DNA from: an uncultured beta proteobacterium
Lineage (GTDB): Bacteria > Pseudomonadota > Gammaproteobacteria > Burkholderiales > Rhodocyclaceae
NCBI GenBank assembly: GCA_903848955.1
Contig: CAINHS010000136.1
Span: 1-61,542, forward strand
Length of the DNA: 61,542 bases
Direction of reading: 5' to 3'
Of this stretch, positions 54,403 to 61,542 are shown piece after piece (position 1 is the stretch's first letter; every line of letters begins with the position of its first letter). The notes under the pieces were generated by a model, which saw nothing but the letters and a program-made list of their open reading frames with translations, was not told the origin of the DNA and made no database searches. The translations under genes and the position numbers were made by a program.

Positions 54403-54846
54403 TCAGGCGGCAATAGCCTTGCACTGTTTAATACACTCGGTGCAGGATTCACGGCAGGCCTTGCATTCGGCATGCTTGTCCTCATGCTTCTTGCATTCAT
54501 TCTCGCATTCGGTGCAGGCGTCCAGCGCGACCTTGGCTAGACCTGGTGTGAGCCTGGAACCCTGCGCCGCCAGGTTTTGCAGCGCACCACATAGCGCCAG
54601 CATCTGGTTGACCGCCTTGGAGCAGCCGGCCATGGTCTTGTCGCCATCGCCGAGCAGGACCAGGCAGTGGGCGAGACAGGCCTCGCCTTTGGCGACACAG
54701 TCGCCAGTCGCGGCGATCAGTCCTTGGTACTTGGACCCGCTACCGTGACCGTGATGATGGCTGTGATCTTCGGCGGCTGAAGCGGACACCGCCACAGCGG
54801 CAAGGGCAATAGCAGCGGCAGATTGAAGCAGTTCGCGACGGTCCAT
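54403..54846 (-). CDS. Csp1-type copper storage protein (Tat-exported, 13 Cys)
   Basis: 147 residues. The twin-arginine signal MDRRELLQSAAAIALAAVAVSASAA is probably cut before ED. A His-rich stretch (HSHHHGHG) comes next, then a four-helix bundle with exactly 13 cysteines in CxxC/CxxxC spacing (CVAKGEACLAHC, CTECENEC, CKACRESCTECIKQC). This is the layout of methanotroph Csp1, whose cysteines point into the bundle and hold many Cu(I) ions. CCAGGAGAA precedes ATG 54846. It is the last gene after oprC-like-tonB-exbB-exbD, so it probably stores copper brought in by that uptake system. Confidence 0.87.
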   Translation of the reverse strand: MDRRELLQSAAAIALAAVAVSASAAEDHSHHHGHGSGSKYQGLIAATGDCVAKGEACLAHCLVLLGDGDKTMAGCSKAVNQMLALCGALQNLAAQGSRLTPGLAKVALDACTECENECKKHEDKHAECKACRESCTECIKQCKAIAA

Positions 54847-54988
54847 GGTAGTTCTCCTGGTAAATGAGCGAATACATCTCTTGCAATTTTGCGCCAACGG
54901 TATGCTTCTGGCCATACCCATCGCGCACTGGCGCCACGCATTGATTCCTGGGGACACAGGCATTACGCTCTTGGCCCCTTGGTTTCTA

Positions 54989-55396
54989 TTATTTGGCTGG
55001 GTCAGTTATGAAACCGATCCGCACCAGACCGCTCTTGGCGGCCAACGACATGACCTGCGCCACAATTTGATAGCGCGCATTGCCGTCAGCACGAATGTGC
55101 AATTCCGGTTGCGGCTGCCGCTGTGCCTCTGCCGCAAAACGCGGTGGCAAGTCCTTCAGCAACACTTTCTCACCGCTCCAGAACAGTTCGCCCCCTTCAC
55201 GAATACCAAACTCGATGTGCTCCGGCTTGGTGATGTTGGCGTTGCTCGACGCCTTGGACAGATCTATCTTCACGGCATGGGTCAGCAGCGGTGCCGTGAC
55301 AATGAAGATCACCAGAAGCACAAGCATGACATCCACCAGCGGCACCACGTTCATGTCTGCCATTGGTGTCTGGCGGCGATATTTGTTGAATGCCAT
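54989..55396 (-). CDS. exbD: ExbD/TolR-type biopolymer transport protein
   Basis: 135 residues: one N-terminal membrane helix (MADMNVVPLVDVMLVLLVIFIVTAPLL) with the essential proton-path Asp (VPLVDVML), then a periplasmic domain (IRADGNARYQIVAQVMSLAAKSGLVRIGFIT). With ExbB it couples the proton gradient to TonB. ATG 55396 follows a TTG in frame and lies 9 bases after exbB. It is dedicated to the adjacent receptor by context. Confidence 0.9.
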   Translation of the reverse strand: MAFNKYRRQTPMADMNVVPLVDVMLVLLVIFIVTAPLLTHAVKIDLSKASSNANITKPEHIEFGIREGGELFWSGEKVLLKDLPPRFAAEAQRQPQPELHIRADGNARYQIVAQVMSLAAKSGLVRIGFITDPAK

Positions 55397-55405
55397 CAAG
55401 CGCTC

Positions 55406-56110
55406 CTAGCGTTGCGCAGCGGAAGGTTTGATCGATTCGCCCTTGCCTGCCCTGACCGTCAACAGCACGTACAGATCGTGGGCAAAGGATTCCAGGCGAG
55501 AGAGCCACATGCGGTTGCGCCGGTTGAAGGCGTTGTAGGCCAATACCGCCGGGATCGCTACGGCCAATCCAAGAGCAGTCATGATCAGCGCCTCTCCCAC
55601 CGGTCCGGCCACCTTGTCCAGGGTGCCCTGCCCGCTCATGGCGATCTGCACCAGGGCATGGTAGATGCCCCAGACGGTGCCGAATAGGCCGACATATGGT
55701 GCGGCAGACCCCGCCGAGGCAAGTATCGTCAGCCCGTACTCAGATGCGGCGGCTTCCTGATCCACTTCGTTGCTCAAGGTGCGCGTCAGATACTCCCCCA
55801 TACCTCCAGCCAAGGCCAGGTTTTCCTTACCGCTATCACCCAGTGCCTCAAGGGATTTCTGCACCAGTGCCGCAAAGACGTTGTCGACCGGTTGCGCGCC
55901 CAAGGTCGCCTCAACCTCGGTCAGCGATGAGGCCGCCCAAAAGTGTTTGAGGAAGGTGTCCGCCCGCCGTTGAGCGAGCGTATTGGCCAACGCCCGGGTG
56001 ACAATGAGATACCAACTCGCCATTGAAAGCAGCAGAAGCACTCCCAGCACCGCCTTGCCCACGCCGTCGGTCTGGGTGAGAAAGTGGGCAAAGCCGAGTC
56101 CTTGATCCAT
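55406..56110 (-). CDS. exbB: ExbB/TolQ-type proton channel protein
   Basis: 234 residues with three membrane helices (about 17-38, 130-155, 175-200). The conserved core LASAGSAAPYVGLFGTVWGIYHAL and GPVGEALIMTALGLAVAIPAVLAYNAF is present. It forms the pentameric channel of the TonB motor. GGAAAC precedes ATG 56110, four bases after the tonB stop. An upstream in-frame extension lies inside tonB and is rejected. Confidence 0.92.
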   Translation of the reverse strand: MDQGLGFAHFLTQTDGVGKAVLGVLLLLSMASWYLIVTRALANTLAQRRADTFLKHFWAASSLTEVEATLGAQPVDNVFAALVQKSLEALGDSGKENLALAGGMGEYLTRTLSNEVDQEAAASEYGLTILASAGSAAPYVGLFGTVWGIYHALVQIAMSGQGTLDKVAGPVGEALIMTALGLAVAIPAVLAYNAFNRRNRMWLSRLESFAHDLYVLLTVRAGKGESIKPSAAQR

Positions 56111-56114
56111 GAGT

Positions 56115-56765
56115 TCAGTTTCCTTGCAGGATGAATTTGAAGGGTTGCAGTGCGATGGCGCGAACAGGTTGGCCATTGCGGCTGGCGGGAGTGCAGCGCC
56201 AAGTTCGCACTGCCGCCATGCCTGCGTCATCGAGACGGGGATGGCCGCTGCTGCTGACGATGTTGGCAGATCCAACGCGTCCTTGTTCGTCAAGTTCGAC
56301 ACGAAGAATCACGGTCCCCTCTTCGCCTAGCCGGCGTGAAATGGAAGGATAGTCGGGCGGTGTCCGGTCCGGGCAGGAAACGGAGAGTTCGGCGCCGAGG
56401 GTGACCGAGCCAACCTGCCTCGGAGCGGCGATTAGTGGCGCCTCAATTACCGGGGCAGGCTGAGGCTGCGGTAGGGCGACGTAATCTGCAGGAGCGATAG
56501 TTGGCGTTTCGGCTTCAAGTTGCCGCGGTTGGGGCATCTCAACCGGGCGAGGTTTGGGTGGCGAGGGTTTGTGTGGCTCGTCCACCTGGGGATCCGACGG
56601 AGCAATCAAATCGACGAACAGCGTCATGGCATCATGCGGGGTTGGGATCAGACGGTGCTGCCATAGAGCCCACAGGATTGCGACGTGAAGGACCAGCACG
56701 ATTACCAGTCCCACCGCGCCTACTCCACGATCAGTTGTTTGGTCGCCCAGCATTCTGCGGATCAT
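56115..56765 (-). CDS. tonB: TonB-type energy transducer
   Basis: 216 residues from ATG 56765 (MIRRMLGDQTTDRG). It has one membrane anchor (VGAVGLVIVLVLHVAILWALW), a Pro-rich periplasmic spacer (PHKPSPPKPRPVEMPQPRQ) and the TonB C-terminal domain (CPDRTPPDYPSISRRLGEEGTVILRVELDEQGRV...AAVRTWRCTPASRNGQPV). It transmits energy to the receptor. The start is uncertain: ATG 56753 is also possible and neither has a strong ribosome binding site. It lies 140 bases after the receptor gene. Confidence 0.9.
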   Translation of the reverse strand: MIRRMLGDQTTDRGVGAVGLVIVLVLHVAILWALWQHRLIPTPHDAMTLFVDLIAPSDPQVDEPHKPSPPKPRPVEMPQPRQLEAETPTIAPADYVALPQPQPAPVIEAPLIAAPRQVGSVTLGAELSVSCPDRTPPDYPSISRRLGEEGTVILRVELDEQGRVGSANIVSSSGHPRLDDAGMAAVRTWRCTPASRNGQPVRAIALQPFKFILQGN

Positions 56766-56905
56766 TCTATGGGCATAGAGCGTAGATATTCGATCTCGGA
56801 ACGGGAATACCGAATGCCGTCTCGTCGGCGCCGACTCTTTGATAGGTCGCAAAAGAGCGCCGGCGCAGGGCCAGCGTCAAGACCACGCTATTCAAAAGAA
56901 CTCGT

Positions 56906-59137
56906 TCAGAACTTGTAGTTGACTCCAGCGTAGAGTGAGTGGCCCATTCCGGGCACGGAGACGTTCCAGGGCAAGGCAAGGCCCATGGTCGTACCTTGAC
57001 CGGTATAGGCGCCGCCAAGCGGTAGGGAATAGAACTTGTTGAACAGGTTTTCGATGCCGAAATCGACCCGGGCCTGCTTCCATGAATAGCTTGCGCGCAG
57101 ATTGACCAGGCTATAGCCCGGCGTCTTGATTTCGTTGCGCGCGTCGGAGACCTTGTTCTTGGCATCCACCATCACCAGCTCGACGCCGTTATCCCATCCT
57201 CCCAGCTTCTGTGTCAGCGTCAGCTTGGCGTTGAGCGGCATGATGTTGTAGAGCTCGTCGCCGGTATCGCGGTTCTTGCCGTTGGTGTAATTCAGCAAGC
57301 CCTTCAGCCCCAGTTCGCCCAGGCCGGTCTTGGCTAGGGGCATGCGGCCGGAGAGGTCGATGCCATAGAGACGCGCCGACTGGTTGGTGTATATGAGTAC
57401 GACGAACTGGTTCGTCAGCATGGGGCTGCGCGCGACGTTGGTAGTGCCATTCCATTGCACGGCATCGATGTAGTCGGTGACCCGCGTGTAGTAGGGCGTG
57501 GCCTTGAATTCCCAGTCGCGGTTGGCTGCGTGCCAGTCGAAAGTCGCCGAAAGGGTGTGCGCCTTTTCCGGCTTCAGATTGACGTCGCCGAGGTAGCCAT
57601 TGCCGTCGCCGACATAGTTGTTCATGATCGCCATCATGTCCGCGGTGGACCAGGAATAGCGTTCATACAGGTTAGGCGAGCGCACCTTGCGCGCAAAGCC
57701 GAACTCAATATCTTGCGTGGTGTTCGCTGTATAACGTGCGAGCGCCGTCAGATCCCAGTTGTTGTCGGTCTTGTCGCGATTGGCGTTGTTGAAATTGGAC
57801 GCATCACGTTTTTGACTCATCATGTCCATGCCAACGATGCTGGTCGGGAAATAGGCGGTGTTGTAGCCGCGGATGGGGCCGGCATTTGTTTCCACCCGCT
57901 CGAAGCGAATGCCCAGCAGCGCCAGCCACTCCTTGCTCAGGCGCTGTTCCCATTCGCCGAACAGCGAGGTGCGGTTGCGCTCACCGTTGTTGATGTTGAG
58001 AAAATCGTTCGGTCCCATCATCATGGCGCCAACTACAGCCGGCCACCAGTCGTTGAGGCGGTATTGTTGCCATTCCCCGCCGACGCGCAGGATGTCCTGT
58101 TTGCTCAGATCGATGTTCGCCTTGATGGTGGCACCGGTGGTCTTGCCTTCGGTTTTCATCGGCATGCCCTGGGAGGTATTGCCGGCGGTGTAGGCGAACT
58201 TCTTGTCGGGGCCAAACTCCATGAAATGCTTGACGTTCTCGTTATAAATGCGCGCATCCAGCGTGCCCCAGGCGAGCTGTCCCAGATAGCGCAGGTTCAG
58301 GCTTCGCTGCTCGTTGTCGAGCAGGTCCATGCGCTGGTTGGGATAGAGCTGCTTTGGCATGTCCTGCAATCCCAATTTGGCCTCGATTAAATGGTTGGTG
58401 CCCTTGAAGGCGACGCCCAGAGTCTGGTTGGTGGTTTTGTAGGCGCTGGATCCGACCTCGTTGAGCGGCAGGGTCTCGGTGCCCCGGCCGGTAGCGGAAA
58501 AGGTCTTGAAGTCGGCGGCCGCCTTGTAGTTGTCAGCCGCGCTGGTCGCCCCGCTATAGGTGATGTTGAAGGAATCGGTGGCGTAGGTTCCCGCGAGATT
58601 GCCGCCGCTTGCCTTGTTGTTGCTACGATAGAAGGCGCCGGCTTCTCCCTTGAACAGGCTGGCCTGACCCGCAGCGGCAAACTCGGGCGCCGGCGTCTCG
58701 GCAACGATGGTGCCGCCGATGCTGTCGCCACCGACGCTGACCGGCGTGATGCCGGCATATACCTTGATCGTTCCCACATTGGTCGGATCGATATAGGACA
58801 GCGCCGGATTCATGTGGTTGGGGCAAGATGAAATCAGGTCCATGCCGTCGAGCTTGACGCGCACCCGGTCGTCGGCCATGCCATGGATCGCCGGCAGGCT
58901 GGAAACCGCACCGGCACCGTAGAGGCTGACACCGGGGATGTCGCGCAGCAGGCTCGCCGTGTCGCTGGTGGCGGCACGCTGGGCTGATAAGCGCTTGCTC
59001 CCCACGTCCGCGCCATCAAAGCGTTCGGTGCTGCGTTGGCCGACGACGACAACGGCATCCAGAGTATTGGCCTCGCCTGCTGCAAAGGTAATGCACGGTA
59101 GGGCCGCCAGGGTGGCAGACAGAATCTTGCGTTTCAT
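56906..59137 (-). CDS. TonB-dependent copper receptor, OprC/NosA-like
   Basis: 743 residues. The signal peptide is MKRKILSATLAALPCITFAA. A TonB box-like LDAVVVVG follows, then the plug domain (SLLRDIPGVSLYGAGAVSSLPAIHGMADDRVRVKLDGMDLISSCPNHMNPAL) and a 22-strand-type barrel ending in an aromatic Phe (GVNYKF). Residues 105-109 read C-P-N-H-M, the CxxxM copper-binding motif of OprC; this plus methionine-rich loops (GAMMMGPND, VGMDMMSQ, TADMMAIMNN) marks it as a copper porin. The neighbouring tonB-exbBD and Csp1 genes support copper uptake. Confidence 0.88.
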   Translation of the reverse strand: MKRKILSATLAALPCITFAAGEANTLDAVVVVGQRSTERFDGADVGSKRLSAQRAATSDTASLLRDIPGVSLYGAGAVSSLPAIHGMADDRVRVKLDGMDLISSCPNHMNPALSYIDPTNVGTIKVYAGITPVSVGGDSIGGTIVAETPAPEFAAAGQASLFKGEAGAFYRSNNKASGGNLAGTYATDSFNITYSGATSAADNYKAAADFKTFSATGRGTETLPLNEVGSSAYKTTNQTLGVAFKGTNHLIEAKLGLQDMPKQLYPNQRMDLLDNEQRSLNLRYLGQLAWGTLDARIYNENVKHFMEFGPDKKFAYTAGNTSQGMPMKTEGKTTGATIKANIDLSKQDILRVGGEWQQYRLNDWWPAVVGAMMMGPNDFLNINNGERNRTSLFGEWEQRLSKEWLALLGIRFERVETNAGPIRGYNTAYFPTSIVGMDMMSQKRDASNFNNANRDKTDNNWDLTALARYTANTTQDIEFGFARKVRSPNLYERYSWSTADMMAIMNNYVGDGNGYLGDVNLKPEKAHTLSATFDWHAANRDWEFKATPYYTRVTDYIDAVQWNGTTNVARSPMLTNQFVVLIYTNQSARLYGIDLSGRMPLAKTGLGELGLKGLLNYTNGKNRDTGDELYNIMPLNAKLTLTQKLGGWDNGVELVMVDAKNKVSDARNEIKTPGYSLVNLRASYSWKQARVDFGIENLFNKFYSLPLGGAYTGQGTTMGLALPWNVSVPGMGHSLYAGVNYKF

Positions 59138-59216
59138 AGGAGTTGATCCAGAAGTAATGGAAATGGTATGCAGAATTTGGTGCGCGCAATGTTAGGGGCA
59201 GACGATCGCGCGGCAG

Positions 59217-59265
59217 TGCGACAAAGAGTCGCATGCGGCGATATGTCGCGCGACATGGTGTCGCG
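59217..59265. promoter_or_regulatory. Three tandem RegA/PrrA-like boxes in the divergent promoter
   Basis: TGCGAC-AAAGA-GTCGCA (59217-59233), TGCGGC-GATAT-GTCGCG (59234-59250) and CGCGAC-ATGGT-GTCGCG (59249-59265). All fit YGCGRC-N5-GTCGC, close to published RegA/PrrA binding patterns. They lie 80-128 bp before the copper receptor and about 210-255 bp before the divergent gene at 59472. A RegA-like regulator is encoded within 1.3 kb. Apart from these sites, 59138-59471 has no gene. Confidence 0.65.
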
Positions 59266-59471
59266 CTATCGCACCGATTGGAATACCTCTTGACGGCAAT
59301 CAAGGACTAGCCACCTGCCCAGACGTACAACGGCGCCCGCCGAGTTCGACAAGAAAGACGTAGCGGACTCCTTTCTCAACGCCTAAGATTGCAGCGCATT
59401 TCTCATTCTCCACAGAGGACATCATTGGTAGCCGCGAAGCCCTCAAGGGGCTGCTGCGGCGAGGCGCAGCC

Positions 59472-59942
59472 ATGAAATTCAGCAAATCTCACTGGGTCAG
59501 CTTGGCGATGTTGGTGGCTCTCTTGGCCACAGGGGTCATAGCACGTCATTTCTCGCCGCTTCTCCTTCCCGTATCCGACGTGACAGGAGTGGTGGACTCA
59601 GGATGCGACTTGCAGCGGCGAGCTTGCGCGGCAAGGCTAGCAGACGAGGGGAGTCTGGAATTCTCGATCACGCCTCGTCCAATCCCGCTTCTTCAACCAT
59701 TGCGTGTTGAAGTCACCGTCAGCGGAATCAAACCCAAGAAAGTCGAAGTCGATTTTGCCGGGGAGAGCATGAGCATGGGCTACAACCGACCCGAACTCCG
59801 GGCCAGCGGCCCCGGCCGTTACGCCGGAGAAATCTCGTTGCCGGTCTGCTCGTCGGGAGGCATGGCATGGGTGGCAACGGTAATGGTCGAAACCGATCAC
59901 CAGCGTATCTCGGTACCCTTTCGCTTCGACACGGGGCACTGA
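59472..59942 (+). CDS. Small membrane-anchored periplasmic protein, possible metal binder
   Basis: 156 residues. One N-terminal membrane helix (WVSLAMLVALLATGVIA) is followed by a periplasmic Ig-like beta domain (LRVEVTVSGIKPKKVEVDFAGESMSMGYNRPELRASGPGRYAGEISLPVCSSGGMAWVATVMVE). The fold resembles FixH/YtkA-like domains. Met100 and Met102 in SMSMG, three cysteines (about 45, 52, 126) and a Met-rich end could bind copper. It is transcribed divergently from the copper receptor across the RegA-like boxes. Function not established. Confidence 0.65.
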   Translation: MKFSKSHWVSLAMLVALLATGVIARHFSPLLLPVSDVTGVVDSGCDLQRRACAARLADEGSLEFSITPRPIPLLQPLRVEVTVSGIKPKKVEVDFAGESMSMGYNRPELRASGPGRYAGEISLPVCSSGGMAWVATVMVETDHQRISVPFRFDTGH

Positions 59943-59975
59943 GTCAGCGCAAGCTTACCCTGCGCTGCTCACGCC

Positions 59976-60530
59976 CTACCGGCTGGCGGGGCGTTTCAGA
60001 AGCTTGCGTTGCAAGGTGCGCCGATGCATGTTGAGCGCCCTCGCAGTAGCTGAAATGTTTCCCTTGTGCTCGCGCAACACGCGCTGGATGTGCTCCCATT
60101 CCAATCGGTCTACGGACATTGGCGCATGCGCAGTGGCTGCCGGCGTACTTGTTGCCAGTGAGTTTTCGTCGGCATGAAGTGCGTGATCAAATGCATCCAG
60201 CAATGTAGCCACGTCCACGGGCTTGGCCAGATACTGAACGGCGCCCAGTTTTATCGCGTCGACGGCCGTGGTGATGCTGGCGTAGCCGGTCAGTACGACG
60301 ATTCGGCAGGCAGGGTTGAACTCCAGCAGACGGGGAATCAGGTTCAGGCCCGACTCGCCGGCGAGGTTCAGGTCCAGGACCACTCTGTCTGGGGCAGATG
60401 TCTGCGCTTGGCTGAGCGCCTCAGCCACGCTCTTCGCCGCAACAGCGGCGTAGCCACGCCGCTTCAGAGCACGCAACAGTGCTGCGCTGAACGTGTCGTC
60501 GTCCTCGATGATCAATATGGTTTCGCTCAT
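59976..60530 (-). CDS. RegA/ActR/PrrA-like redox response regulator
   Basis: 184 residues. The receiver domain has acidic pocket EDDD, phospho-acceptor Asp53 (VVLDLNL), the Thr switch in VLTGYAS and Lys in AKPVD. A Fis-type HTH follows (WEHIQRVLREHKGNISATARALNMHRRTLQRKLLKR), nearly the invariant RegA helix. RegA proteins switch respiratory, carbon and nitrogen genes with redox state. The start overlaps the sensor gene stop by 4 bases (ATGA). The nearby YGCGRC-N5-GTCGC sites suggest it controls the copper locus. Confidence 0.9.
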   Translation of the reverse strand: MSETILIIEDDDTFSAALLRALKRRGYAAVAAKSVAEALSQAQTSAPDRVVLDLNLAGESGLNLIPRLLEFNPACRIVVLTGYASITTAVDAIKLGAVQYLAKPVDVATLLDAFDHALHADENSLATSTPAATAHAPMSVDRLEWEHIQRVLREHKGNISATARALNMHRRTLQRKLLKRPASR

Positions 60531-61542
60531 GCTGCTCCCGCTTTCATCTGCTCAGCTTGGCTGGCAATCGGCAGTTCGATGCTGACCCGCCCGCCGCCGT
60601 CAGCCGGATTGTCCAGCACGATACGTCCGCCCAATCGCTCGACGGCTGAGAACGCCAGCAACAGGCCTATACCGGCGCCGCCGTTGCGTGTGGACAAGGG
60701 CACGCGCCCAGCCCGGCTAAGCACTATGGCCGAGAAGCCGGGCCCCGTGTCCCTGATCACAATCCTCAGTTTGTTTTCTTCCCAGCCGAGTTTGATTTCA
60801 ATCTCGCCATTACTGGCATCGGCTGCATTGTTGAGTACATTGGCCAGGGCCTGCTCCAGCGTAGCCTCGGTGACAATCCGTGGCATGCAGACGCAACTTT
60901 CGAATGTCAGCCGGCTGGTCGCTCGTGGCCGCATCGCCTGCCAGCGAGCCCGAACACCCTCCAACCAGACTAAGGCATCCTGTACCTGAACCTGCTCCGG
61001 TCGCAACAATCCGGCACGCGCCACCATGCTGCTGATGATGCTCTTGCACAGCGCTATCTGGTTTCCCACCAAACCAAGGTCCTCGCGTGCCTCGGCATCA
61101 AGATGGGCATCCCTCTCCAGTTCACCGACAACTACGGCCATGGTTGCCAGCGGCGTACCCAATTCATGCGCAGCACCGGCGGCCAGTGCGCCGAGCGCCA
61201 CCATGCGTTCATCGCGCAGTGCCTGCTCGCGGGCAGCAGCCAGACGACTATCGCGTTCGTGGATCGATGCCGTCATGCGCGCCACGAACCAGGCGATCAT
61301 GGTCGCGGACACCACGAAGGTCAGCCACATCCCGGCCAAGTGCAGGCGTGCTGCACGCTCGGCATCGGCAAGGCGAAGCGGCAGAAACTGCCACATCAGC
61401 AGCGAATAGAGCGCGATGGCCATCAACGCCACGGCAGCGGTCAGGGTTCCGGGCAAGGACAACGCTGCCACGGCAACGGGCACAAGTAGGAAGGAAATCA
61501 GCGGATTGGCTGCCCCACCCGACAGATATAACAGGATCGCCA
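60527..61542 (-). CDS. RegB/PrrB-like redox sensor histidine kinase (N-terminus beyond window)
   Basis: About 338 residues visible, open at the right edge. At the edge lies SGGAANPLISF, matching the RegB quinone-binding GGxxNPF motif (Leu for Phe). Two or three membrane helices follow, then the H-box GAAHELGTPLAT, a Cys in QIALCKSII near the position of the RegB redox cysteine, N-box NVLNNAADAS and G-boxes DTGPGFS and GGAGIGLLLA. It senses the redox state of the quinone pool and phosphorylates the adjoining regulator. Confidence 0.9.
   Translation of the reverse strand, partial: AILLYLSGGAANPLISFLLVPVAVAALSLPGTLTAAVALMAIALYSLLMWQFLPLRLADAERAARLHLAGMWLTFVVSATMIAWFVARMTASIHERDSRLAAAREQALRDERMVALGALAAGAAHELGTPLATMAVVVGELERDAHLDAEAREDLGLVGNQIALCKSIISSMVARAGLLRPEQVQVQDALVWLEGVRARWQAMRPRATSRLTFESCVCMPRIVTEATLEQALANVLNNAADASNGEIEIKLGWEENKLRIVIRDTGPGFSAIVLSRAGRVPLSTRNGGAGIGLLLAFSAVERLGGRIVLDNPADGGGRVSIELPIASQAEQMKAGAA

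Noticed and set aside
59472-59942. Naming the divergent gene as a known copper chaperone (CopZ, PCuAC, CopK)
   Set aside because: It lacks CxxC and the H(M)x10Mx21HxM pattern; only an M-x-M and context support metal binding.

Overview
The window is GC-rich chromosomal DNA from a Gram-negative proteobacterium, most likely a betaproteobacterium of the Rhodocyclales/Azoarcus type. The evidence is the gene order gntR-sdhCDAB-sdhE-gltA-odhAB-lpd facing mdh-citE-like-acnB, plus class II ribonucleotide reductase, a phasin, PilU, PrmB, Anbu and a RegB/RegA-type redox two-component pair. This assignment is by recognition only; no search was run.

Layout. 1-7.1 kb (minus strand): the N-terminus of a type I secretion ATPase, an MsbA-like ABC exporter, a MerR-type HTH/PAS-like/class III adenylate cyclase fusion with a putative double operator, a conserved unknown, bcp-slyD and zapE. 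7.1-23.5 kb: an almost complete TCA-cycle supercluster in two divergent arms around a GntR/UTRA regulator. 23.6-31.2 kb: a ferritin-like protein, a tandem universal stress protein, enoyl-CoA hydratase/phosphate acetyltransferase with acetate kinase, and nrdJ behind an NrdR box. 31.4-41.6 kb: prmB, dapE, pilU and dapC on the minus strand, several housekeeping or unknown genes, then a lysA-dapL operon. Two different routes to meso-diaminopimelate are therefore encoded within about 9 kb. 41.6-48.3 kb: a candidate small RNA, tRNA-Arg(CCU), uup, an HDOD protein, small unknowns, a GIY-YIG protein and an orphan Anbu peptidase.

48.3-54.3 kb is a visibly less GC-rich accessory patch. It holds two copies of a 19-bp sequence reading TIEWE-stop on the minus strand, like the guaA 3' attachment site of integrative elements, along with TTGCCAG arm-like repeats. 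Also present are a frameshifted DUF1778 antitoxin with a truncated partner, hipBA, degenerate reading frames, a Fic protein behind a TGCGGA repeat array, and an AbiEi antitoxin without its AbiEii toxin. A phasin gene with a consensus promoter and a PhaR-like site sits inside this patch.

54.4-61.5 kb is the most interesting segment. One minus-strand set encodes an OprC/NosA-like TonB-dependent copper receptor with a CxxxM motif, its own TonB-ExbB-ExbD, and a Tat-exported 13-cysteine Csp1-type copper storage protein. A divergent small periplasmic protein and a RegB/RegA-like redox two-component system follow. Three adjacent YGCGRC-N5-GTCGC palindromes, which resemble RegA/PrrA boxes, lie in the divergent promoter. 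I infer a redox-controlled copper acquisition and storage system.
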